Positions 45,660 to 53,214 of a stretch of DNA of 64,000 nucleotides are shown here, piece by piece; position 1 is the first letter of the stretch; each line of letters starts with the position of its first letter. The notes beneath the pieces are model-generated. The model was not told the DNA's origin, did no database searches, and worked only from the letters and a program-made list of their open reading frames with translations. The stretch is from Chryseobacterium gambrini. Lineage in GTDB: Bacteria; Bacteroidota; Bacteroidia; Flavobacteriales; Weeksellaceae. A program made the position numbers and the translations under genes. Location of the stretch: the NCBI RefSeq assembly GCF_900156825.1, contig NZ_FTOV01000004.1:296679-360678 (forward strand), in the 5' to 3' direction.

Positions 45660-45733
45660 GTCATTGTGACAGAGGAAAAATCTCAAAAAATTTTATTTTA
45701 TCTCCCGCAGATTGAGCGGATTGGGCAGATTTA
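45660..45733 (+). repeat. 75-bp dispersed repeat, copy 2
   Basis: GTCATTGTGACAGAGG, then AATCTCAAAAAATTTT, TTATCTCCCGCAGATTG and GATTGGGCAGATTT. Same orientation as copy 1, about 285 bases away. Confidence 0.7.
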
Positions 45734-45837
45734 ATTAATAAATTTAAATTAATTCAAAGAGGATCTTGTTAATTTTAAATACAATATTTTAATGTTCTGC
45801 TTCTTTTGCGACTCAATAAAAGTGTAAAAGTTTTTTC

Positions 45838-47136
45838 CTACTTCAAATACCATTTCATCCTCAATTCGTATTCTGGTTTCAGTTTCAGCATCTTCCAGAT
45901 TTTCTTTTCATCTTTTTCGGAGATTCGGTAAAAAATAATTTTCTCCGCAGAATATTTAAAATAAGGATGATTTTTTAGCCATTCTTCCGGAGCATCCTGC
46001 AACGTATATTTCTGAACATTCGAAGTTGTAAGGGGTGCGGTTAAAAGTAATTTTTTCGTCAGTTCCGGATCAATATTGTACGTGGAAAGAATCTGTTCTT
46101 TATTCACAAATCCACCAAGTTTATTTCGAAAACCGATCATCGAACCGGCTGCTTTTCCGTCAAATCCAAACTCCATAAGCTGTTTGTAGGTGATTGCGTT
46201 TAAATCTACCTTGGTGAAATCCGTTTTTTCCTGCTGCTTAGTTTCAGATTTGTCATTTTTGCTCACTGCAATTGTTTCTGCATTGAATTTAATGAACGGT
46301 TTCATTTCTTCAAATTTCTCAGAAGAAATTACAAAACACTTCTGAATGTCTTCCAGACTTTTAAAGCTCCCTTTTAAATTTCGGTCACGGTAATTGATGA
46401 TGATCTGTGCCTGTTTATCGGAGAAGCCAAAAGACTTCCAGCCTTCAATATCCAATGCATTCGGATCGAAAGAATGATATTGAACTTTCTTTTTATCGGC
46501 ATTAAAATTTTTAGCAGCTCTGTAATTTTCCGGCGTTTTCTCCGGCAGAATAAGATAAGGATCGATTTTCTGAAAATTCTCTTCACTGATGATAAAGCAC
46601 TCTCTGAATTTTTCCTTGCTCACAAAACTTCCACCCAGATAACTTTTGTATTTTAAAATAGCTTCTGCCTGCTTTTCACTAAAGCCCATATCTATCCAGT
46701 CGTGTGCAGAATAAAGATCGGGATTAAATTTTCCTCTAACCGTTATTGATTTTTTTTCAAAACTTTTGAATGCATCTGATTTTGCTTCTTTACTGGTTTC
46801 CGGAAGTAAAATATAGTGGTTCAGCTCAGAAAATTTTTCCTCAGAAATAGCAAAGCATTTTCTTAGTTGTTCCTTTGATACAAATTTTCCTCCGACTACT
46901 TTCTTATAGTTGAGAATCGTCGCCGTTTGTTTTTCTGTGAAACCTAAATTCTGCCATTGCTTTTCATCCAGTTCATTGGGATCAAACTCAGTAAAGCTGA
47001 GAGAAACGGAAGGTTGTGTAATAAACTGAACATCGGGAAATTCTTCCTTTTCCTTACTTGTATATTTCTGGAAGGCAAATAAAATGATCAGCAATATTCC
47101 CATCAATGCCAATCTCCGGTAGTCGTTTTTTTTCAT
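45838..47136 (-). CDS. Membrane-anchored protein with four ComEA-like helix-hairpin-helix repeats
   Basis: A 432-residue protein with one N-terminal membrane helix (about 9-26) and four degenerate helix-hairpin-helix repeats. The first three share FDPN.L....W..LGFTEKQ..TILNYK and KGGxFVSKEQLRKCFAISEEKF-type segments (quoted here as patterns); the fourth reads VDLNAITYKQLMEFG. ComEA-like HhH domains bind DNA without sequence specificity, and in competent bacteria a membrane-anchored HhH protein takes up DNA, but this protein is far larger than ComEA and its role is not known. The start at the complement of 47134-47136 (MKKNDYRRLALMG) was chosen over an upstream Met because it gives a normal N-terminus. 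A MerR gene precedes it on the same strand. Confidence 0.75.
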   Translation of the reverse strand: MKKNDYRRLALMGILLIILFAFQKYTSKEKEEFPDVQFITQPSVSLSFTEFDPNELDEKQWQNLGFTEKQTATILNYKKVVGGKFVSKEQLRKCFAISEEKFSELNHYILLPETSKEAKSDAFKSFEKKSITVRGKFNPDLYSAHDWIDMGFSEKQAEAILKYKSYLGGSFVSKEKFRECFIISEENFQKIDPYLILPEKTPENYRAAKNFNADKKKVQYHSFDPNALDIEGWKSFGFSDKQAQIIINYRDRNLKGSFKSLEDIQKCFVISSEKFEEMKPFIKFNAETIAVSKNDKSETKQQEKTDFTKVDLNAITYKQLMEFGFDGKAAGSMIGFRNKLGGFVNKEQILSTYNIDPELTKKLLLTAPLTTSNVQKYTLQDAPEEWLKNHPYFKYSAEKIIFYRISEKDEKKIWKMLKLKPEYELRMKWYLK

Positions 47137-47266
47137 CGCTGTAAACTTAATTAATTTATTAAGCATTCGCAATGAGGGAATTGCAATTGGATTATTTTAG
47201 AATATAAATTCTGTTATTCGGCTTTAAAAAATGAATTGAAATAAAATTATGAATGAAAGATTTCAA

Positions 47267-47611
47267 TTATTCCTCATCTCTTTCCGCCAAAGACTCCTTC
47301 AGCTTCAGTAATTCAGCCTTTACAAATTCCAGCCTGTCGATGATGGTGATGGTTTCGGAGATCTTGCTGTTGGTGGTTAATGCGATTTTAGCACCGTCCA
47401 GAGTATAGCCTTTTTCTTTTACGAGATGATAAATGATCTGGAGATTTTTGATGTCTTCCGGAGTAAAATACCGGTTGCCTTTTTTGTTCTTTTTAGGCTT
47501 AATGATAGGGAATTCCTGTTCCCAATAACGTATTAATGAAGTATTTACATCAAAAGCTTTCGCTACTTCTCCTATTGAATAATACAGTTTATCAGGTAAA
47601 TTTATCTTCAT
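47267..47611 (-). CDS. MerR family transcriptional regulator
   Basis: A 114-residue protein with a MerR-type winged helix-turn-helix at residues 9-75 (YYSIGEVAKAFDVNTSLIRY, then RYFTPEDIKNLQIIYHLV) and a short C-terminal coiled coil (RLEFVKAELLKLKESLAE). There is no metal-binding cysteine set, so it is an uncharacterised member that may dimerise without an effector domain. The ATG at the complement of 47609-47611 (MKINLPDKLYYS) was chosen, since upstream residues lack the family pattern. This compact form is common next to peptidase or HhH genes in Bacteroidota. Confidence 0.85.
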   Translation of the reverse strand: MKINLPDKLYYSIGEVAKAFDVNTSLIRYWEQEFPIIKPKKNKKGNRYFTPEDIKNLQIIYHLVKEKGYTLDGAKIALTTNSKISETITIIDRLEFVKAELLKLKESLAERDEE

Positions 47612-47747
47612 TTTTAGAATCGTAATGGTCAAAGATAAAAATTTTTTAAATCCCACAGCAAATTCAGAAGGCAAAAGTTCTTTTTTTACTTTGTAAATCA
47701 GGGGATAAAAGTCATTTTTATAGTACAGGAAGTTTTATTGTTTTTGT

Positions 47748-47755
47748 TATTTTTG
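47748..47755 (+). promoter_or_regulatory. -7 box (TATTTTTG) for the AraC-family gene
   Basis: Exact TAnnTTTG match 22 bases before the TTG start at 47778, nearly the same geometry as at RNase Z. Confidence 0.5.
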
Positions 47756-47777
47756 AAGGATAAAAATTTCTAAAAAA

Positions 47778-48659
47778 TTGAACTCTATCTCTGTCCTGCA
47801 TATCAATCTTTTTCAGCCGGGTAAAAACACTTCGGATTTTTATTTTAACCGAATGAAAGAGCATCTGGTTTTAGGACACAGACATATTGAAAAACCGCAC
47901 CGTCATGATTTTTATGCTACGATCCTTTTTACCAAAGGAAGCGGAACACATGAAATCGATTTTCAGAAATATGACGTTTCGGCGGGAAGCTTATTTTTTA
48001 TGTCTCCGGGACAGGTTCACAGCTGGGAACTTTCTGAGGATATCGACGGATATATTTTTTTCTGTTCACAGGATTTTTACGAAATGCATTACGTCAATCA
48101 GAAGCTCAGAAGTTTCCCGTTTTTCGGATCGGTTAATTTCCCAAGAAAATTACAGCTTACTGCAACGGAACTAAAGGAAAATAATCACCTTTTTGTAGCA
48201 CTGGAAAAAGAATATCACCTTCAAAACGTGATGAAAGATGGTTTTATTCTTTCACTGATGTCACAGATTTTTATCCACGCAACAAGAGCTTTTTCAAAAG
48301 AGCTGGGAAAAGAAAATTCTGAGGTTAACATTTCTTATTTTAAACACTATCAACAGTTTGAAAATCTTATTGAAGAGTATTTTGCAAAAGAAAAATCCGT
48401 TGCCTTCTATGCTTCTTTATTGGAAATTTCATCCAAACATTTAAACAGAATTACCAGAACGGTCGTTCAGAAAACAGCGACTGACGTTATTACAGAAAGG
48501 ATAATTCTGGAAGCCAAAAGAATGCTTATGTATCTTGATGAAAGCCTTACGGAAATTGCGTTCCGTCTTGGCTTCGAAGAATATTCCTATTTTGTGAGAG
48601 TCTTCCGTAAAACTTCCGGCATGACTCCCACTCAATTTATTAAAAAATATAAGGCTTAA
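47778..48659 (+). CDS. AraC family transcriptional regulator
   Basis: A 293-residue regulator with an N-terminal cupin-like sensing domain (about 25-150, HRHDFYATILFTKGSG and FMSPGQVHSW) and a C-terminal double helix-turn-helix (about 190-290, ITERIILEAKRML, LTEIAFRLGFEEYSYFVRVF, GMTPTQFIKKYK). Such proteins activate catabolic or stress genes upon ligand binding; no target can be inferred here. TTG is used as start because the frame has no earlier ATG and a -7 box lies 22 bases upstream. A start at the internal ATG of MKEHLVLG (residue 24) is the alternative. Confidence 0.88.
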   Translation: MNSISVLHINLFQPGKNTSDFYFNRMKEHLVLGHRHIEKPHRHDFYATILFTKGSGTHEIDFQKYDVSAGSLFFMSPGQVHSWELSEDIDGYIFFCSQDFYEMHYVNQKLRSFPFFGSVNFPRKLQLTATELKENNHLFVALEKEYHLQNVMKDGFILSLMSQIFIHATRAFSKELGKENSEVNISYFKHYQQFENLIEEYFAKEKSVAFYASLLEISSKHLNRITRTVVQKTATDVITERIILEAKRMLMYLDESLTEIAFRLGFEEYSYFVRVFRKTSGMTPTQFIKKYKA

Positions 48660-48737
48660 TTTTGTTGATGGTATGAAGTTTAACTCCAACAAACTTCTCT
48701 CTAAAACTCTAAAACACTCAAACTCTCACCTCAATAT

Positions 48738-50180
48738 CTACAATACCAATTGAAAAGGTCCTTCAAATACCGTTTCGAAAGAATCTACCAGATTTCCCTT
48801 TTCATCAAACACGCCGATCGTCATATTCTGCTTAGAGAACCGGATCTCTTTTTCGGGGAACGAAATGTTGATATTTCCTTTTAAAATCTGATCTCCTTTC
48901 AATATGATTTTTTCATTGCCAAAGAAATTGATTTCCGCATTCTTAGGATTCAAGACTTTTATCGTGAGTGTTTTCTTTTCGTTGGATTTGTTTAAAAGCG
49001 TATAAATAAAAGTATTCGTAATTTTTCCGTTTTTAATGAAAAATGTTGATCCTGCCGGTTTTATGAATTTCGCTTCCATGGAACCTCTGTCGTACATCAG
49101 AAATCCTAAAAACCCGATCAGTAAAGTTAAAATTACCGTTGTTGCTTTCATTCTTCCGGTAAATTTGAATTTCTCCTGATTTTCAATTTCCGCTTCTGTG
49201 GCATAACGGATCAGTCCTTTCGGAAGACCTACTTTTACCATAATTTCGTCACACGCATCGATACAGGCGGTACAGTTTACGCATTCCAGCTGCTGTCCGT
49301 TTCGGATGTCAATTCCTGTAGGACAGACAACAACACATTGATTACAGTCTATACAATCTCCTTTTCCGACGGCTTTTCGGTCTTCGTCTTTTTTCCATTT
49401 GGAGCGGTTTTCACCTCTTTTAAAATCATAATAAACATTGATGGTCTGTTTATCGATCAGAACGCCCTGCAATCTTCCGTACGGACAAACCAGAGTACAA
49501 ACCTGCTCTCTAAGCCACGAAAAAACAAAATAGAAAGCAGAAGTGAAACAGATCATCGCAAGAAACTTCAAAGGATTTTCAGCGGGACCTTCGGTGATGA
49601 TTCTGAAAACTTCTTCATAACCAACAATATACATGAACATGAAATTCGTAATCACCACAGAAATAACGGCATAAACAGACCATTTGGTGAGCCTTTTTCT
49701 TATTTTTTCGCTGTTCCATTCCTGTCGGTCGAGCTTCATCTGTTTATTACGGTCGCCCTCGATCCAGTATTCTATTTTCCGGAAGACCCCTTCCATAAAA
49801 ATGGTTTGCGGACAAAGCCAGCCACAGAAAATCCTTCCGAAAACAACGGTGAAAAGCATCACAAAAATAACGGAAGTGACGGCTCCAAGTGCTAAAATGA
49901 AAAAATCCTGCAGATAAAACGGCTGTCCGAAAATAAAAAATTTCCTGTCGATAACATTAAATAAAAGAAAAGGATTATGGTTGATTTTCACAAAAGGTAA
50001 AGTGAAAAATATCACCAAAAGCAAATAAGTTACATAATCTCTATAGTTGGTAAATTTTCCTTTGGGTTTTCTCGGATAGACCCATTTTCTTCTTCCGGTT
50101 TCGTCCATTGTTCCTACGGAATTTCGGAAGCTTTCCTCATAAAGTTCCGGAGCCTGAAAATTGCTGTTCTGTGTGTTCAT
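48738..50180 (-). CDS. ccoG: Cytochrome c oxidase accessory protein CcoG (FixG/RdxA)
   Basis: A 480-residue membrane protein needed for assembly of cbb3-type cytochrome c oxidase. It has several membrane helices (about 45-65, 85-110, 165-185, 200-220, 340-358), the conserved CGWLCPQTIFMEGVFRKIEY, and two ferredoxin-type [4Fe-4S] motifs (CIDCNQCVVVCPTGID and CVNCTACIDACDE). A C-terminal Ig-like domain ends the protein. In many Bacteroidota it sits downstream of ccoNOP; here it stands alone between a regulator and a lipoprotein gene. A 10-bp palindrome lies just upstream of its start. Confidence 0.95.
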   Translation of the reverse strand: MNTQNSNFQAPELYEESFRNSVGTMDETGRRKWVYPRKPKGKFTNYRDYVTYLLLVIFFTLPFVKINHNPFLLFNVIDRKFFIFGQPFYLQDFFILALGAVTSVIFVMLFTVVFGRIFCGWLCPQTIFMEGVFRKIEYWIEGDRNKQMKLDRQEWNSEKIRKRLTKWSVYAVISVVITNFMFMYIVGYEEVFRIITEGPAENPLKFLAMICFTSAFYFVFSWLREQVCTLVCPYGRLQGVLIDKQTINVYYDFKRGENRSKWKKDEDRKAVGKGDCIDCNQCVVVCPTGIDIRNGQQLECVNCTACIDACDEIMVKVGLPKGLIRYATEAEIENQEKFKFTGRMKATTVILTLLIGFLGFLMYDRGSMEAKFIKPAGSTFFIKNGKITNTFIYTLLNKSNEKKTLTIKVLNPKNAEINFFGNEKIILKGDQILKGNINISFPEKEIRFSKQNMTIGVFDEKGNLVDSFETVFEGPFQLVL

Positions 50181-50211
50181 CGTTTCGGTATTATCTGAAA
50201 ATTCGGGTGAG

Positions 50212-50237
50212 GAGCATTTAAAACCTGTTAAATGCTC
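50212..50237 (-). promoter_or_regulatory. Perfect 10-bp palindrome upstream of ccoG
   Basis: GAGCATTTAA (50212-50221) and TTAAATGCTC (50228-50237) flank a six-base spacer, ending 32 bases upstream of the ccoG start. The symmetry and position fit an operator. It is not an FNR box. There is no T-run, so a terminator is unlikely. Confidence 0.45.
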
Positions 50238-50441
50238 ATTTCAAATATTTTTTACTTGAATCCTGTAGTGTTTTTCACTGATGCAAAGCTCTGCAATAAT
50301 TGTTTCCGGAACTAATATGATCCACTTCTGGAATAGTACAATTCAGACATTTTGGAGTCTGTTTTTATTTGATCAAAAAGAGAAAATAAACTTTGAATCT
50401 TGTTCTGCATATCGTAAATTGCTGACTTTAAATTGTGCGGA

Positions 50442-51335
50442 ATGAAAAATATTTTAAAAACCGGCTCGCTTGGTTTGATTTTAGCAGTATACAGCTGTCA
50501 ATCAGTAAATACCACTAAAATGTTTTATGAAGATGTAAAGCCCGAGAAAGTTTCGGATCAGTTCAGTTTTACCGAAGGTCCTTCCTCGGATAAAGAAGGA
50601 AACGTGTACTTCACGGATCAGCCGAATGATAAGATTTATTATTGGGACTGGAAAACCAATAAAGTGATCGAGTTCATGAATAAAACAGGAAGAGCGAACG
50701 GAACGCATTTCGACAAAGACGATAATTTAATCACCTGTTCCGATGATCAGGGCGAAATCTGGAAGATTTCAAAAGATAAAAAAGTACAGGTTCTGCTGAA
50801 AGGTTTTGAAGGCAAAAGACTGAACGGACCGAATGATGTCTGGAATGACGAGTTTGGCGGAATGTATTTTACCGATCCTCTGTATGTAAGAGATTACTGG
50901 GTGAATTTTAAGCAGGAAACTCCGCATAAAAGTTTATACTACAGAAATAAAGACGGACAGATTTCCAAACTTGAAACCTTTACACAGCCGAATGGAGTGG
51001 TAGGAAGCGAAAAATTCAGAAAGCTGTATGTTTCGGATATTGATGCCGGAAAAACGTATGTTTATGATATTTTGGGCGAAGGAAAATTATCTGAGAAAAA
51101 ACTTTTCTGCGAAATGGGTTCCGACGGAATGACGTTAGACAAGCACGGAAATCTTTATTTGACAGGAAAAGGGGTTCATGTATTCAACAGAGAAGGGAAG
51201 AAGATTTATCATATTCCCATCGAAGAAGACTGGACTTCCAACGTGACTTTCGGAGGGAAAAATAACGAAGTTCTGTTCATCACTGCTTCAAAATCTGTTT
51301 ATACTTTACCGACACGGGTAAGAGGAGTGAGATAA
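50442..51335 (+). CDS. SMP-30/gluconolactonase/LRE family lipoprotein
   Basis: A 297-residue protein of the six-bladed beta-propeller SMP-30/gluconolactonase family. The lipobox-like AVYSC follows a hydrophobic stretch (cysteine at residue 19), so it is probably lipid-anchored in the periplasm or on the surface. The propeller motifs FTEGPSSDKEGNVYFTDQ, RLNGPNDVWNDEFGGMYFTD, QPNGVV and GSDGMTLDKHGNLYLT are clear and place the metal-binding Glu, Asn and Asp positions. It probably hydrolyses a sugar lactone; the substrate is unknown. The ATG at 50442 gives the signal; a TTG nine bases earlier is less likely. It converges on the helicase gene. Confidence 0.88.
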   Translation: MKNILKTGSLGLILAVYSCQSVNTTKMFYEDVKPEKVSDQFSFTEGPSSDKEGNVYFTDQPNDKIYYWDWKTNKVIEFMNKTGRANGTHFDKDDNLITCSDDQGEIWKISKDKKVQVLLKGFEGKRLNGPNDVWNDEFGGMYFTDPLYVRDYWVNFKQETPHKSLYYRNKDGQISKLETFTQPNGVVGSEKFRKLYVSDIDAGKTYVYDILGEGKLSEKKLFCEMGSDGMTLDKHGNLYLTGKGVHVFNREGKKIYHIPIEEDWTSNVTFGGKNNEVLFITASKSVYTLPTRVRGVR

Positions 51336-51340
51336 ATTTA

Positions 51341-51423
51341 AGATTGAGATTAAGGTTTAGATAAGCGTTGTGTTTTAATCTCAGCCTTAATCTAAATCTT
51401 AACCTTAACCTCAACCTCAATCT
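51341..51423. repeat. Hexamer-satellite inverted element, copy 2 (between convergent genes)
   Basis: A left arm AGATTGAGATTAAGGTTTAG (51341-51360) faces eight hexamers of the YAAYCT type at 51376-51423 (TAATCT, CAGCCT, TAATCT, AAATCT, TAACCT, TAACCT, CAACCT, CAATCT). The last base is the first base of the helicase stop codon complement. The element may act as a two-way hairpin terminator. Confidence 0.6.
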
Positions 51424-52730
51424 TAATACGCTACCTCCATTTTCACTTTCTTGCCCTTCAGTTTTTCATTGGCAAGTTTTTTCAGAAGTGTATTCACTTT
51501 ATTTCTCGATACGGCAACATAAGAAGTCGTGTCTTTTACTTCGATCAAGCCGACATCTTCTTTCTGGAGTTCTCCTTTTTTCAGCAGATAGCCAACAATG
51601 TCCACTTTATTCACTTTGTCTTTTTTTCCGGCGCTGATATAGATGGTTTGAAAAGGCGTTTTTTCCGGAACTTTAGTAAATCCGGCTACGCTGTCTTCCG
51701 GTGTATTGTTTTTGATGAAAGGGAAATTTTCATCTTCCGTCATAATAAGATAGGCAAAACCTTTCGCGTTCATTCTTGCTGTACGACCGTTTCTGTGGAT
51801 AAAAGCATCTTCTTTCGGCGGTAACTGATAATGAACGATCGATTCCACTTCCGGAACATCTAAACCTCTTGCAGCCAGATCGGTAGTGATTAAAATTCTT
51901 GCGGAATCGTTCCTGAATTTCAGCAGGGCGCGTTCTCTTTCATCCTGTTCCATTCCTCCGTGGAAGGTTTCTCTGTCGATTCCTTTCTGGCGGAGAAGCT
52001 CGGAAATCCGGTCAACTGCTTCTCGGTGATTGCAGAAAATTAAAGTTCTTTTGTTCCCGATTTTACAGATCAAATTAAATAAAGTATCCAGCTTTTCTTC
52101 CGGCGTAGTCATTACTTTTTTAAACTGAATGTCGGGTTTCGCCTCGCTTAATTTTAGAAAGTTAATGATTTTCTCGTCTTTTAGTCCGGTAAATGCAGGA
52201 ATCTCATCCATTGCCGTTGCGGAAGTTAAAATTCTCTGAGACAATCCTTTCAATGAATTGGAAATAAATTCCATATCATCATGAAAACCAAGCTCAAGAG
52301 CCTTATCAAACTCATCCAGAACCAGCGTTTGGATGGTTTTCGGATCAAAATTATTATTTCTCAGATGATAAACCACTCTTCCCGGTGTTCCGATTAATAC
52401 AGCCGGAGCTTCAATCAGGTTGTTTACCTCAATTTTTTTGTCGTGACCGCCATAACACACGGAAACTTTAAAATCTGTTCCCATCGCTTTAAAAACCTGC
52501 TCGATCTGTAAAGCCAGTTCTCGCGCCGGAACCAGAATAAGAGCCTGAATTCCAGAACTGTTTTTCTTTAAATTTCGCAGTACAGGAAACAAAAAAGCCA
52601 GTGTTTTTCCCGAACCGGTAGGAGAAAGCAGAACAACATCCTGATTGTTTTCTGTCGCTTTGTATGTAGATTTCTGCATCTGATTCATGTCCTGAATCTG
52701 CAGTTTTTCGTAGATAGATTCTAATTCCAT
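51423..52730 (-). CDS. DEAD-box-type RNA helicase with DbpA-like RNA-binding domain
   Basis: A 435-residue ATP-dependent RNA helicase. Motifs: Q-motif region near 15-22, motif I SPTGSGKT (36-43), Ia VPARELALQ, Ib TPGR, motif II DEFD (139-142, not DEAD), motif III TSAT, motif IV IFCNHREA, V TTDLAARGLDVP and VI HRNGRTAR. The C-terminus (about 360-435, VDIVGYLLKKGELQKEDVGLIEV) resembles the DbpA RNA-binding domain, which recognises hairpin 92 of 23S rRNA and supports 50S assembly. The phenylalanine in motif II is a mild departure from DEAD. It is preceded by a long intergenic region, so it has its own promoter. Confidence 0.9.
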   Translation of the reverse strand: MELESIYEKLQIQDMNQMQKSTYKATENNQDVVLLSPTGSGKTLAFLFPVLRNLKKNSSGIQALILVPARELALQIEQVFKAMGTDFKVSVCYGGHDKKIEVNNLIEAPAVLIGTPGRVVYHLRNNNFDPKTIQTLVLDEFDKALELGFHDDMEFISNSLKGLSQRILTSATAMDEIPAFTGLKDEKIINFLKLSEAKPDIQFKKVMTTPEEKLDTLFNLICKIGNKRTLIFCNHREAVDRISELLRQKGIDRETFHGGMEQDERERALLKFRNDSARILITTDLAARGLDVPEVESIVHYQLPPKEDAFIHRNGRTARMNAKGFAYLIMTEDENFPFIKNNTPEDSVAGFTKVPEKTPFQTIYISAGKKDKVNKVDIVGYLLKKGELQKEDVGLIEVKDTTSYVAVSRNKVNTLLKKLANEKLKGKKVKMEVAY

Positions 52731-52830
52731 GGTGCAAAGATACAGAATTCGTTATGGTTGTTGGGTAGTTGTTTTTTCAGTTCAAAGTTTAATATTTGTA
52801 TTGACTAAAAGCTGTCAATAAAAATTATGA

Positions 52831-52922
52831 GGAGCTTTTTCCGGCTTTCCGCTATATCTTTTGGCTTGCAGACGGAGCGAAGGGAGTCCTCAACCCAAAA
52901 GGATGCCGCTGCAATCCGAGCT
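52831..52922 (+). repeat. GGAGCT-ended dispersed element, copy 1
   Basis: The left end GGAGCTTTTTCCGGCTTTCC and the right end AAAAGGATGCCGCTGCAATC then CGAGCT bracket a variable middle (GCTTGCAGACGGAGCG). Related copies: 60138-60219 (inverted) and 63810-63908. Confidence 0.65.
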
Positions 52923-53084
52923 AAATTAATGATTGGATTAGAATGATGATTTAGCCGTCTTAGGTAGCTTCATTTTATTAAAACAATATTTCAGGGATGA
53001 ATATTTATAAAGTATGCATTGTCTGATAAGGATATGCAGTATTTTGATGCTCAAAATATTATTGTTTGTTTCAAATAAATTTCA

Positions 53085-53092
53085 TATCTTTG
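53085..53092 (+). promoter_or_regulatory. -7 box (TATCTTTG) for rpsA
   Basis: TATCTTTGCACCC is the typical Bacteroidota ribosomal-gene -7 region. TTG boxes 16 to 20 bases upstream fit a -33 element. The leader to the ATG at 53215 would be about 115 bases, room for regulation. Confidence 0.75.
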
Positions 53093-53214
53093 CACCCACT
53101 TTTGTGGCGAAAAGGTTTGAAGAGTAAATAACTAAAAATTAATTACTTCCGTATTTTTCAATTCACATTTATTCAGACCGTTGAAAGAGAAGGAATACAA
53201 ATTTAATTAGAATT

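Larger units (their letters stand above)
45332..45837. other. Gene-free region holding two copies of a 75-bp repeat and a CCCTTCGACAGG palindrome
   Basis: Apart from the repeats at 45373-45450, 45557-45580 and 45660-45733 (listed separately) it is AT-rich and without plausible genes. Confidence 0.6.
52731..53214. other. Intergenic region with GGAGCT element and rpsA promoter
   Basis: Gene-free. It holds the dispersed GGAGCT element at 52831-52922, AT-rich DNA, the rpsA -7 box at 53085, and a leader of roughly 115 bases. Confidence 0.6.

Noticed and set aside
50344..50372. Hairpin CAGAC...GTCTG with T-rich tail before the SMP-30 gene
   Set aside because: The stem is only five base pairs and no plus-strand gene ends upstream, so a terminator is unsupported.
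51368..51637. 89-residue frame beginning with a Leu-Asn repeat
   Set aside because: Its start is the hexamer satellite at 51376-51423 and the rest is antisense to the helicase gene.
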